Counted from the stretch's first letter, positions 8,301 through 15,022 are shown. The stretch is DNA of 18,059 bases from an uncultured Prevotellaceae bacterium (GCA_946406585.1 CAMJLI010000019.1:1-18059), one strand, 5' to 3'. Program-made: numbers and translations. Notes: generated by a model not told the origin, from the sequence alone.

Positions 8301-8930
8301 CTCTTCTGGCAGCAGCTGCTCGTTCTGCAAAGCACCCCCATACCCATACACCTTCACCTTGGCAAGGTCGGTGAATCCTGCTTTTTTGATCAGGGCGTCA
8401 CTTATCTGATATACTCCGGAAGAAGGAACACGCACCTTGGCCCACCTGCCAGTGGCGAGCACGGAATGCGCCGCATAGCGGTCGGCATTGCCTGCTGAAG
8501 GGGCACGCCTGACACCCGCTCTCCTGGGCTTTGACTCCACAGAGAGCATGAAACTGACAAGTATCCGGTATTTTCCCTCCCTGAAGACAAATGGCACAAA
8601 AGAGACCTCAAGGCTTCCATGCCGACGTTCCACCACCACATTGCATTCCACTTGTGGCAGTTCGCCAAGGGAATCGGTCGTGAAGGCTCTCATCTTTCTT
8701 ATGCCATATTCGGTCATGTCGATGAACTCAGGGTAGAGTATGCTGACAGTGTATGTGGAGTCAGCATATCCTTCCGGCAATGGTATCGAACAGGCAAATC
8801 GTGGAAGCACGGAATCAATGCCAACCTCCTCTGCCGTGAGGTTGTAGAAATGCTGCGCATCCACCGTGTTGTTCCCCATGAACAATCCACAGAGGATGGT
8901 TAGTAAAAATATTATTCGCCTACTTGACAT
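5385..8930 (-). CDS. porU: Type IX secretion system sortase PorU (C25 gingipain-like peptidase)
   Basis: The 1181-residue protein begins with a signal peptide (about 1-25, ending VDAQ). A beta-rich N-terminal region precedes a C25 peptidase domain at about 430-820. The catalytic pair is visible: H686 in DYSGHGS and C719 in TASCD. LLGDP at 807-811 closes the domain. Ig-like and beta modules follow. The last 100 residues (about 1080-1181) form a type IX C-terminal domain with FDLSGR and TGVYLYRV. PorU sits at the outer membrane, cuts the C-terminal signal of cargo proteins and joins them to anionic lipopolysaccharide or another surface glycan. Its own C-terminal domain is not removed, as known for this family. 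The ATG lies inside the 3' end of the FAH gene (11-base overlap), which points to coupled translation; porV follows. Confidence 0.95.
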   Translation of the reverse strand: MSSRRIIFLLTILCGLFMGNNTVDAQHFYNLTAEEVGIDSVLPRFACSIPLPEGYADSTYTVSILYPEFIDMTEYGIRKMRAFTTDSLGELPQVECNVVVERRHGSLEVSFVPFVFREGKYRILVSFMLSVESKPRRAGVRRAPSAGNADRYAAHSVLATGRWAKVRVPSSGVYQISDALIKKAGFTDLAKVKVYGYGGALQNEQLLPEELIATDDLKEVPTCNYGGRRLFYAQGPVSWDKPSSMKRTRNPYSNYGYYFITQGEGEPLTVDSATFVNQNNRRPEHYHMLHEIDNFSWFQGGRKLFENTPISLGASHTYTLKNPSIDTSGQVAVAVTAGVSTIVQIALNDSVLGTLSMSPGSYDRGDEATQVYNVNNLSSTDSITLKPLRGGPVRLDYIDIYTETPRKMTALTYSGIPEPEYVHNITNQDLHGHGQTDLVIIIPTSQKLRAQAERIAAMHEQRDSMRVRIVPADELYNEFSSGTPDISAYRRYLKMLYDRAGSEADMPKHVLLFGDAFWDNRMLTSETRNYSPDDFLLCFESEESFSEIYCYVDDGFICLLDDGEGLNPQSSDKLDMAVGRFPVHTVEDAKTVVDKTVNYALNKDAGAWHNQVVVLGDDGNNNSHMVDANNAANLINSLYPGFQIKKVMWDAYTRVTSATGNTYPDCTKDIRQTQANGALVIDYSGHGSAISISHERVFTLQDFQQFTNSHTPLWVTASCDIMPFDMAEDCIGVEAMLNKKGGSMAFFGTTRTVYQGYNAYLNRAYLKHVLSIVDGKKTTIGEAQRLAKNEMITSGQDRTANKLRYSLLGDPALCLHVPTLKVVVDTINGKAVGQASNITLGAGSIAVVKGHVERDGMRDSTFNGTVSATVRDSEETIICKGQAEDSDDIYTYNDRQNVLFNGSDNVTNGEFVFSFAVPMDINYSDGAGLMNIHAVNAEHTLEAHGACDKFFVGGTATAENDLIGPSIYCYLNSPSFSNGGDVNTTPYFVAQVTDKDGINAAGTGIGHNLELIIDDDMNKTYVLNDNFTFDFGSYTSGTTYYSIPELAPGRHYLKFRAWDILNNSSTSELSFNVVEQLKPTLRSVSCTNNPAKTSTTFIINHDRTGSNMDVEIDIFDLSGRMLWKHKESDVPTSQTLTVDWDLTIDGGQRLQTGVYLYRVSIACDGSSNVSKSKKLIVIDNK

Positions 8931-9537
8931 TGAATTCCAAAACCTTTTTGTCTTCTACATAACCCACCAGATGGTCGTTCTCGTGCACCGGTCCAGAGGG
9001 TGATGGTGCTCCTGTGAAGAGGATGTCTCCAGTGCGCAAGGTAAAAAAACGGCTGATGAATGCGATGAGTTCGTCCACTCCGCACAACATGTCGTTGGTG
9101 TATCCTCGCTGCACGGTCTGTCCGTTGATATCGAGGTGGAAATGCAAGTCTTGCACTCCCGGCATCTGATCCAATGCGACCCACTCTCCTATCGCAGCCG
9201 CTCCATCGAAACTCTTGCTCAAGTCCCATGGCAACCCCTTGCCAGCCAACCGCCTCATGACATCAACAGCCGTGAAGTCGATCCCACATGTGACAGCATC
9301 GTAGTAGCGATGGGCAAACCTCACAGGCACTGACTTGCCTAGTCGGCATATCCTCACCACAAGTTCGGTCTCATAATGCACGGGTCCCAAATCGTCTGGC
9401 AAGAAGAATGGCCTGCCACCCTTGAGCAACGAGGAGTCGGCCTTTGTGAAAAGGACAGGACTCTCCTTATCAGATAACGGATTGCCGGCTGTTTTATTGT
9501 ATTCCAAGTAGTTGAATCCTGTTGCAAAAATTTTCAT
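8920..9537 (-). CDS. Fumarylacetoacetate hydrolase-family protein, catalytic pair apparently missing
   Basis: The protein has 205 residues, similar in length to FAHD1/YcgM acylpyruvases. The FAH fold is seen from VHYETELV (53-60), GIDFTA (85-90), SKSFDGAAAIGEW (107-119), and FTGAPSPSGPV (174-184). E56, E58, D87 and K108 have the same spacing as the metal ligands and lysine I recall for human FAHD1 (E71, E73, D102, K123). The His-x-x-Glu lid pair of active members is read here as Y13 and T16 in NYLEYNKT. This suggests altered or lost acylpyruvate/oxaloacetate activity. There is no signal peptide, so it is cytoplasmic. It is first in the run to porU, porV and ispF; as I recall, a member of this family also precedes porU in P. 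gingivalis. The role there is unknown. Confidence 0.85.
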   Translation of the reverse strand: MKIFATGFNYLEYNKTAGNPLSDKESPVLFTKADSSLLKGGRPFFLPDDLGPVHYETELVVRICRLGKSVPVRFAHRYYDAVTCGIDFTAVDVMRRLAGKGLPWDLSKSFDGAAAIGEWVALDQMPGVQDLHFHLDINGQTVQRGYTNDMLCGVDELIAFISRFFTLRTGDILFTGAPSPSGPVHENDHLVGYVEDKKVLEFNVK

Positions 9538-9581
9538 TGTGGAAAGTTGTTTTTTGGCAAAAAAGCATTGGTTGCGGACTG

Positions 9582-9589
9582 CGAAAATA
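9582..9589 (-). promoter_or_regulatory. Weak candidate -7 box for the FAH-porU-porV-ispF unit
   Basis: The - strand reads TATTTTCG, one base off TAnnTTTG, about 45 bases before the FAH start. It sits at the foot of the tsf terminator and has no TTTG at the expected distance upstream. It is listed because the unit needs a promoter in this short gap and nothing better is visible. Confidence 0.2.
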
Positions 9590-9624
9590 GCCAGGTATGC
9601 GAAAGTATTCGCACCCCTGGCTAT
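9587..9624 (-). terminator. Intrinsic terminator after tsf
   Basis: The outer stem pairs ATAGCCAGG (9587-9595) with CCTGGCTAT (9616-9624), 9 bp. The inner stem pairs TGCGAA with TTCGCA around AGTA, and two unpaired bases on each side separate the two stems. On the - strand it is followed by TTTCGC. It lies about 30 bases after the tsf stop and separates the translation operon from the FAH-porU unit. Confidence 0.8.
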
Positions 9625-9652
9625 AATGATTGATATCCTTGCCGTTTACAGA

Positions 9653-10654
9653 TTAGTCGGCACGCAAAGTGAATCTCTTGAAGTCAACCACCTTGAGGTC
9701 CTTGTCGGCAGCCTTCAGATAGGCAGCCACATTCTCTTTGTTCTCGGCTTTGATATACTCTTGGTTGACAAGGCAATTCTCCTTGAAGAACTTGGCCATG
9801 CGGCCCTTGGCAATGTTCTGGATCATCTGCTCGGGCAGGTTTGCAGCCTTGGCCTCGGCAGCCTCCTTCTTGATGACGCGAGCCTTTTCAGCCTCTTCTT
9901 CAGTGAGCCAGCCCTTGGCGATGTTGGAGTTGATGTGGTCTTCGCTGTCCACGAGGTTGGGGTTGATGCCAGCCTTCTTGAGAGCGGCCTCCACAGCCTT
10001 CTCTATTTGCTCTTCCTTGGTCTTCTGGATAGCTACTTGCAGTTCATTGTCCTTTACAGACTGGGGCACGCTTTCCTCATCCAAAGCGACAGGATTCATG
10101 GAAGCCACTTGCAAGGTGATGTTGTGTCCTTGCTCCTCGAAATCCTTGTTGAGCTGCACGAGTGTGCAGAGGATGTTCTTGCCTTGGTGGTTGTAGCTGT
10201 AGATGTTGTCACCTTCAAGGTAATTGTAGCCGTCAAGCTCCATCTTCTCACCAGTGATACCAGAGCGCTGTGTCACTGCGTCAGCCACTTTCTGGCCGTC
10301 GGCCAGAGTCAGTTCGCTCACCTCCTCCACTGTCTTGCACTTGTTGGCAACAGCAGCATCGAGGATGGCCTGGGTAAGACCAATGAAGTCGGCACCATTA
10401 GCCACGAAGTCGGTCTCGCATTTGAGAGCGATGATGGCGGCAAATCCGTTTTCCACCTTCACGAGCACGCAACCATTTGAGGTTTCGCGGTCGCTGCGCT
10501 TTGCAGCAATGGCGAGTCCACGCTCGCGGAGCAGGTCCTTAGCCTTGTCGAAGTCTCCTTCAGCCTCGGTGAGTGCTTTCTTCACGTCAGCAAGGCCTGC
10601 ACCAGTCATGGTGCGGAGCTTCTTGATGTCTTCCATATTTGGTTTGTAAGCCAT
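9653..10654 (-). CDS. tsf: Translation elongation factor Ts
   Basis: The 333 residues are within the normal range for Bacteroidetes EF-Ts, longer than in E. coli. EF-Ts recycles EF-Tu by displacing GDP. The N-terminal UBA-like domain has the typical IKKLRTMTGAGLADVKKAL (10-28), and the core nucleotide-exchange motif TDFVA is at 81-85. The helical, charged segment around 225-275 matches the coiled-coil dimer region, and the protein ends in a conserved-looking VVDFKRFTLRAD. The gene follows rpsB by 35 bases with no terminator between them, the usual rpsB-tsf pairing, and ends at a strong hairpin. Nothing is unusual. Confidence 0.97.
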   Translation of the reverse strand: MAYKPNMEDIKKLRTMTGAGLADVKKALTEAEGDFDKAKDLLRERGLAIAAKRSDRETSNGCVLVKVENGFAAIIALKCETDFVANGADFIGLTQAILDAAVANKCKTVEEVSELTLADGQKVADAVTQRSGITGEKMELDGYNYLEGDNIYSYNHQGKNILCTLVQLNKDFEEQGHNITLQVASMNPVALDEESVPQSVKDNELQVAIQKTKEEQIEKAVEAALKKAGINPNLVDSEDHINSNIAKGWLTEEEAEKARVIKKEAAEAKAANLPEQMIQNIAKGRMAKFFKENCLVNQEYIKAENKENVAAYLKAADKDLKVVDFKRFTLRAD

Positions 10655-10689
10655 GATAATATCTTTTTCTTTTGTTCGTTATTGGATGA

Positions 10690-11553
10690 TTATTCTTCTG
10701 CTGGAGCCTCTTCCTCTGCAGGTGCTTCTTCCTCTGCAGGAGCTTCTGCTGGCTCAACAGTCTCTTCTACTGGAGCTTCCTTGCGTGCTTTGCGCTGGCG
10801 CTTTGGCTTTGCATCGGCAGCCTCTTCGCTCTGCTCGGCAGCAGCCTTCTCGTCGGCCTTCTCAGCCTTGCGCTCCTCAAGACCCTCGGCGATGGCGGCG
10901 CAGCAAGCGGTCAAAATGACATCGATGCTGTCCTTTGCGTCGTCGTTTGCGGGAATCACGAAGTCAATGTCGTCCGGGTTGGAGTTGGTGTCCACGATGC
11001 CGAAGACGGGGATTCCGAGTCTCTTGGCTTCCTTCACTGCGATGTTCTCTTTCATCACATCCACTACAAAGAGTGCGGAGGGCAGACGTGTGAGGTCGGC
11101 GATGGAACCGAGGTTCTTCTCGAGTTTTGCACGCTGGCGTGTCACTTGCAGAAGTTCGCGCTTTGAAAGGTTGGAGAAAGTTCCGTCGGCAATGAGCTTG
11201 TCGATGGTGGCCATTTTCTTCACAGCCTTGCGGATGGTTGGGAAGTTGGTGAGCATACCGCCCGGCCAACGCTCAATCACGTAAGGCATGTTCACGCTTG
11301 CAGCCTTTTCGGCCACAATGCTCTTAGCTTGTTTTTTAGTAGCAACAAAGAGAACTTTCTTGCCCGACTTTACGATTTGCTTGAGTGCTTCTGCGGCCTC
11401 ATCAATCTTCACCACGGTCTTGTGGAGGTCGATGATGTGGATACCGTTGCGCTCCATGAAGATGTAAGGAGCCATTGCTGGATTCCATTTGCGGCGAAGG
11501 TGTCCGAAGTGACATCCTGCCTCCAGCAGCATATCAAAATTTGTTCTTGACAT
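10690..11553 (-). CDS. rpsB: 30S ribosomal protein S2 (uS2) with acidic Ala/Glu C-terminal tail
   Basis: The protein has 287 residues. Residues 1-230 are a standard uS2: the N-terminal EAGCHFGHLRRKWNPAM (11-27), the IDLHKT stretch near 41-46, GGMLTNF and the R-LP-ALFVVD region follow. The last 50 or so residues are extra: a basic patch (KPKRQRKARK), then a Pro/Ala/Glu tail ending in APAEEE-type repeats. Such extensions occur in Bacteroidetes S2, but length and repeat number vary. uS2 sits on the 30S back near the mRNA exit site. The gene comes 125 bases after rpsI, a gap with a possible RNA fold (11601-11657), and is followed by tsf. Confidence 0.96.
   Translation of the reverse strand: MSRTNFDMLLEAGCHFGHLRRKWNPAMAPYIFMERNGIHIIDLHKTVVKIDEAAEALKQIVKSGKKVLFVATKKQAKSIVAEKAASVNMPYVIERWPGGMLTNFPTIRKAVKKMATIDKLIADGTFSNLSKRELLQVTRQRAKLEKNLGSIADLTRLPSALFVVDVMKENIAVKEAKRLGIPVFGIVDTNSNPDDIDFVIPANDDAKDSIDVILTACCAAIAEGLEERKAEKADEKAAAEQSEEAADAKPKRQRKARKEAPVEETVEPAEAPAEEEAPAEEEAPAEE
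10693..10743 (-). repeat. 18-bp tandem repeats encoding the S2 tail
   Basis: The 3' end of rpsB contains nearly three copies of an 18-base unit that encodes APAEEE (APAEEE, APAEEE, APAEE). Copies differ mostly at third positions. Since the period is a multiple of three, copy-number changes would alter tail length without a frameshift. Confidence 0.7.
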
Positions 11554-11600
11554 TTTGTAATTGTTATGTATTGTTTACTTTCCTTTTAGTCTTTTTTCAA

Positions 11601-11657
11601 CCAACCGGCCAGTAATCCCCCGACTCATAAAGCACATGGAGAGTCTCACCAGTTTGG
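11601..11657 (-). promoter_or_regulatory. Possible structured RNA leader upstream of rpsB
   Basis: On the - strand, the RNA segment CCAAACTGG (11657-11649) can pair with CCGGTTGG (11608-11601) over 8 bp with one bulged A and one G-U. Inside it, GACTC (11645-11641) pairs with GAGTC (11626-11622). No T run follows, so it is not a simple terminator. Position and fold suit a ribosomal protein leader for S2-type feedback control. That function is inference, and the fold is modest. Confidence 0.35.
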
Positions 11658-11678
11658 ATGCTAAACACGAGAGGCGTA

Positions 11679-12065
11679 TTAACGCTTGCTGAACTGGAAG
11701 CGTGCGCGTGCCTTTGGACGTCCTGGCTTCTTGCGCTCCACTTCTCTGGAATCGCGAGTGAGGAAACCCTGTGCACGGAGTGCCTTCTTGTCCTCTTCGT
11801 TTATCTTCACGAGTGCACGTGCGATGGCGAGGCGGAGAGCCTGGCTCTGACCAGTGAAGCCGCCACCGTCGAGGTTCACCTTTATGTCATACTTGTCAGA
11901 TACGTTGAGCAGGTTCAGGGGCTGCTTAACAACATACTGCAGTATTGGCGATGGGAAATAATCGTTGAGGTCTTTCTTGTTGATGGTGATTTTGCCTGTA
12001 CCTTCGCTGACGTAAACGCGTGCCACGGCACTCTTACGACGGCCTATTGCATTTATATATTCCAT
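11679..12065 (-). CDS. rpsI: 30S ribosomal protein S9 (uS9)
   Basis: The 128 residues are full length. The start MEYINAIGRRKSAVARVYV and the end KARARFQFSKR are diagnostic; the C-terminal SKR tail reaches the ribosomal P site and contacts tRNA. SQALRLAIARAL in the middle is conserved too. The gene begins 9 bases after the rplM stop, the near-universal rplM-rpsI pairing, so both are read from one mRNA. Nothing is unusual. Confidence 0.97.
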   Translation of the reverse strand: MEYINAIGRRKSAVARVYVSEGTGKITINKKDLNDYFPSPILQYVVKQPLNLLNVSDKYDIKVNLDGGGFTGQSQALRLAIARALVKINEEDKKALRAQGFLTRDSREVERKKPGRPKARARFQFSKR

Positions 12066-12074
12066 ATCGTGTGA

Positions 12075-12536
12075 TTATTTATACTGGTTGATGTCAATAG
12101 CCTTGGGCTTCTGGGCCTCGTGCTTGTGCTCTGTTCCCTCATAAACATAGAGGTTGTCGAGTATGTGCCTTCCGAGAGGGCCTTTGGGGAGCATGCCCTT
12201 TACGGCATGACGGATGATTCTCTCCACACCGTCCTTCTTCAAACGAAGCTTGGCAGGAGTGTCAAAACGCTGGCCACCAGGATATCCTGTGTAGCGGGTA
12301 TAGAGCTTCTCGGTCTCTTTCTTGCCAGAGAATACCACTTTGCTGGCATTGATGATAATCACATTGTCACCACAGTCCACATGGGGAGTGAAGGATGGTT
12401 TGTACTTTCCACGAAGCAACTTGGCAACCTTGGAGCATAGACGGCCTACCACCTGTCCGGAGGCATCAATGACCACCCACTCTTTCTTGGCTGTTTCCTT
12501 GTTGACGGAAATTGTCTTGTAACTTAAAGTGTCCAT
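12075..12536 (-). CDS. rplM: 50S ribosomal protein L13 (uL13)
   Basis: The protein has 153 residues from the ATG at 12536. A longer reading frame opens at 12620, but its first 28 codons do not resemble L13, while MDTLSYKT is the normal start in Bacteroidetes. Typical features are WVVIDASGQVVGRL (16-29), a GD-N-VIIINA strand, Y-TGYPGG, and the MLPKGPLGR motif near 110-118. uL13 is an early 23S rRNA-binding assembly protein. The gene heads the rplM-rpsI-rpsB-tsf run, behind a leader of about 134 nt. Confidence 0.97.
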   Translation of the reverse strand: MDTLSYKTISVNKETAKKEWVVIDASGQVVGRLCSKVAKLLRGKYKPSFTPHVDCGDNVIIINASKVVFSGKKETEKLYTRYTGYPGGQRFDTPAKLRLKKDGVERIIRHAVKGMLPKGPLGRHILDNLYVYEGTEHKHEAQKPKAIDINQYK

Positions 12537-12670
12537 TTCGATTTTTGATTTACTACTAAAAAACAAATTTCTTTGGTGGATTGGAGATTCACTAACCATT
12601 GCACCTGGCCAAAAGCACAACTATTAACACGCCAACCCTGGGGGCTCTAAGCACACCCCCGTAATAATCG
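12537..12670 (-). promoter_or_regulatory. Candidate rplM mRNA leader
   Basis: Between the predicted start (about 12670) and the ATG lie some 134 nt. On the RNA, GGGGG (12660-12656) can pair with CCCCC (12644-12640) around an 11-nt loop. Further on, GGGTTGG (+ strand complement 12632-12638) can pair with CCAATCC nearer the ATG (complement near 12579-12585), and a competing TTGGC/GCCAG pairing overlaps it. This could be an L13 autoregulatory leader as known in other phyla. It is not a match I can recognise. Confidence 0.35.
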
Positions 12671-12675
12671 GACTG

Positions 12676-12703
12676 CAAAGGTACATCTTTTTATTATTCC
12701 AAA
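12676..12703 (-). promoter_or_regulatory. rplM: Promoter of the rplM operon
   Basis: The - strand has TTTG (12703-12700), 16 bases, then TACCTTTG (12683-12676) followed by CAG. The -7 box is a perfect match; the spacer is slightly short against the 20 bases seen at two other promoters here. It is the only good promoter seen ahead of the four ribosomal/translation genes. Confidence 0.6.
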
Positions 12704-12817
12704 TTGCCCTAATGACAATACATTTTGAAAAATTACCTATTATTAAACTTTATTAACACCTGTGATGCACATCGAACAGCCCTGATTGCCAGTTGCCGAC
12801 AAAGTCGATCATGTGGG

Positions 12818-14644
12818 TCACTCCGCAATCAACACAAAGCCACCACGAGGCATGCATTCCACCTGGGAAGGCAGCGACTGGCTGGTGCGAATGTCCCATG
12901 GCTGTCCATCGGCGAATATTTGCACCTTGCGGGCGGAAATGAAGTCGAGCGGCAAGTCGAGCACTTTCTTTTGGTCGGTGCCGTTTATGCCTGCCACCCA
13001 CCATGTGTTGCCTTTCCTGCGTGCCACCACTGCCGATTCACCAGGATAGCCGCAGACAAGACGTGTGTCATCCCAAGTGGAAGGCAAGCGGCCCAAGAAC
13101 TGCCGGACCTCCGCGGGCTGTGCCAGGAAGCTCTCCGGCCTGTCGGCCAAATGCTGAAGGCCACTCTCAAAAAGCACGGTGAGGGCCAGTTCGTGTGCAT
13201 GGCTGGTGACATGTGGGTGCTGCGAGTCGCTGAATGCACAGGGTGTATAGTCCATCGGCCCTATGACATTGCGAGTGAACGGCAATGTGGCATTATGCCT
13301 TGCAGCACGGTCGGTGAAGGTGGGCACGTTGTTGTACCACTCTGCCCCATAGACGCCCTCTGTTGAAAGAAGGTTGGGATAGGTGCGCTGCCACCCACGT
13401 GGTATGGTGGCTCCATGGAAATTCACAAGCAGATGATGGCGTGCCGCACATTCCAGCAAGTCGATGCAATAATCCATGTTTGCCTGGGTGTCGCCACTGA
13501 AAAAGTCTATTTTCACACCTGCCACACCGAGTCTCTCACACCAAGCCATCTCCTTCTCCCGGTCTTCGGGCTTGTTAAGCCGGTATTTGGGGCCTGGTGC
13601 TCCGTTCACCCATCCCACGCTGGAGTTATACCATATCAGTGGTTTCACTCCCTTGCCTCTCGCATAGGCCACGGCATCTTCTATGGTCTTTCCATCTTTC
13701 ATCTCATCCCATTCTGCATCTATGAGCACATATGGCAGATGCAGCGACACTGCCAGGTCCACATATTTGCAGATGATGCCATAGTCGTTGGAACCATGAT
13801 TGTAAGCCCAGTAAACCCATGACACCACTCCTGGATGTATCCATGAGGTGTCTTTCAACTTGCATGGCTCCGACACATCTGTCACCAATGTCGACTGCAC
13901 CACGTCGGACAATGTTCCCACTATCACCACTCTCCATGGGCTGTGCCACCTGTCCTCACTTATGGCTTCGCATTCATCGGGCACCACACGAAACTGCTCT
14001 CCGTCGTTATACAAGCACGAGGCGCTGCGCCCCCTCTCGATGTTGGCCTCTGTGATGAGGGCAAAGAGCCCTTCTGATGGTTCCAACAGGGCAGGATACC
14101 CCCATCTTTTGTTGTATCCTTCTGCATCCAAGGATTGCGGGCCGAATGACGGCACGGGTTTCACCTTTGCCGTTGTGGAAAGGGGAAAGAACGACTCATA
14201 ACTATCTGCCCATTGCTGCATCCACCTTTTAGTGCCTTCTGGAATCAAAAAGGTGGTGTTCTCTTTTGAAGCCGACAAACCGCGACAGTCCGCACATTCA
14301 TATCTGAAAGCCATGCCGTCGTTGTAGAGCCTGACAACCATGTCGACATGGTTGTCGATGGCAACCTTGTATTCATTAGCCTCATTGGTGCAATGCAGGC
14401 GTTTCCCCGACAACATCTGATAATCTTCTGTTACCCGCTGCGAGAATTTCATCTTGGGCTTCCTCACCATCATGCCCTCATAACCCATGGCAGGCATTTC
14501 GAGAACTGCTTGCCGACCATGATACAACACTATTCCCTGACCTTTCGTCTTGAGCGACAACTTGCCATTAGGTGAAGCTACCGGTCGGGCAAACACCGTA
14601 AGAACGCTCGCCAACCACAAACAAATCAAAAAGACCTTCTTCAT
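12818..14644 (-). CDS. Secreted GH97 glycoside hydrolase (alpha-glucosidase/alpha-galactosidase family)
   Basis: The protein has 608 residues from the ATG at 14644, chosen because it gives a clean signal peptide (KKVFLICLWLASVLTVFA); a further 25 codons upstream are open but lie in the leader. The N-terminal beta-sandwich (about 22-265) leads to a (beta/alpha)8 barrel with IDAEW (308-312), GVKIDFF (376-382) and NFHGA (408-412), then TEGVYGAEW, and a C-terminal beta domain. In GH97 the retaining alpha-galactosidases use an Asp after the fourth strand; D380 is in that place and E429 (TEGVYG) is a likely acid/base. This favours the retaining branch over SusB-type inverting enzymes, by motif only. 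It probably acts in the periplasm on alpha-linked sugars. No SusC/SusD or regulator lies next to it. It has its own promoter. Confidence 0.9.
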   Translation of the reverse strand: MKKVFLICLWLASVLTVFARPVASPNGKLSLKTKGQGIVLYHGRQAVLEMPAMGYEGMMVRKPKMKFSQRVTEDYQMLSGKRLHCTNEANEYKVAIDNHVDMVVRLYNDGMAFRYECADCRGLSASKENTTFLIPEGTKRWMQQWADSYESFFPLSTTAKVKPVPSFGPQSLDAEGYNKRWGYPALLEPSEGLFALITEANIERGRSASCLYNDGEQFRVVPDECEAISEDRWHSPWRVVIVGTLSDVVQSTLVTDVSEPCKLKDTSWIHPGVVSWVYWAYNHGSNDYGIICKYVDLAVSLHLPYVLIDAEWDEMKDGKTIEDAVAYARGKGVKPLIWYNSSVGWVNGAPGPKYRLNKPEDREKEMAWCERLGVAGVKIDFFSGDTQANMDYCIDLLECAARHHLLVNFHGATIPRGWQRTYPNLLSTEGVYGAEWYNNVPTFTDRAARHNATLPFTRNVIGPMDYTPCAFSDSQHPHVTSHAHELALTVLFESGLQHLADRPESFLAQPAEVRQFLGRLPSTWDDTRLVCGYPGESAVVARRKGNTWWVAGINGTDQKKVLDLPLDFISARKVQIFADGQPWDIRTSQSLPSQVECMPRGGFVLIAE

Positions 14645-14767
14645 ATTATATAATGTATATGCAATATTTTTTTGTATGTTATTCATTCCAACTCCTCCAT
14701 GCCACCATTGGCTATCCATTCATAAGCATTATCTGATGATTTCGCGCCTATACGTTGGGTTCATCTG

Positions 14768-14799
14768 CGAAAGTAAGCATTTTTTCTTTTAACTACAAA
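14768..14799 (-). promoter_or_regulatory. Promoter of the GH97 gene
   Basis: The - strand has TTTG (14799-14796), 20 bases, then TACTTTCG (14775-14768) followed by C. The -7 box differs from TAnnTTTG at one position, and the spacing equals that of the ncRNA promoter. A start near 14763 leaves a leader of about 120 nt. Confidence 0.6.
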
Positions 14800-14807
14800 T
14801 AATGCTT
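14775..14807. repeat. Inverted repeat overlapping the GH97 promoter
   Basis: AAGCATT (14775-14781) and its inverse AATGCTT (14801-14807) are 19 bases apart and bracket the promoter spacer and -33 box. A third AAGCATT is at 14724-14730. The arrangement suggests an operator for a dimeric regulator; 7-base repeats in A/T-rich DNA can also be chance. Confidence 0.4.
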
Positions 14808-15022
14808 GCTTTTTCATGTTTCAAGTACATAAATGCAAAGTTTTCAGGTACAACCGAAAAAGAAGAGGTCCACAAAACTGCAGCAATTATTGACAATGCC
14901 CGGAAGGCAAACTGGCAAGAACATTTCTTTCTATTCTGCATCATTAGACACTTCAAATCAGAAATAGTCGAATTAATTACGAAAAAAAAAGGGCAAAATA
15001 TAAAACCTTTGATTTTTTTTGT

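Noticed and set aside
9512..10480. 322-codon open frame on the + strand opposite tsf
   Set aside because: Antisense to tsf; the leucine/valine-rich translation mirrors the Glu/Lys/Asn-rich coding strand and resembles no protein.
10682..11284. Ser/Ala-rich repeat protein on the + strand (GASSSA repeats)
   Set aside because: It is the antisense reading of the rpsB tail repeats and body.
12537..12620. 28-codon N-terminal extension of L13
   Set aside because: The added residues are not L13-like and lie in the probable mRNA leader; MDTLSYKT is the expected start.
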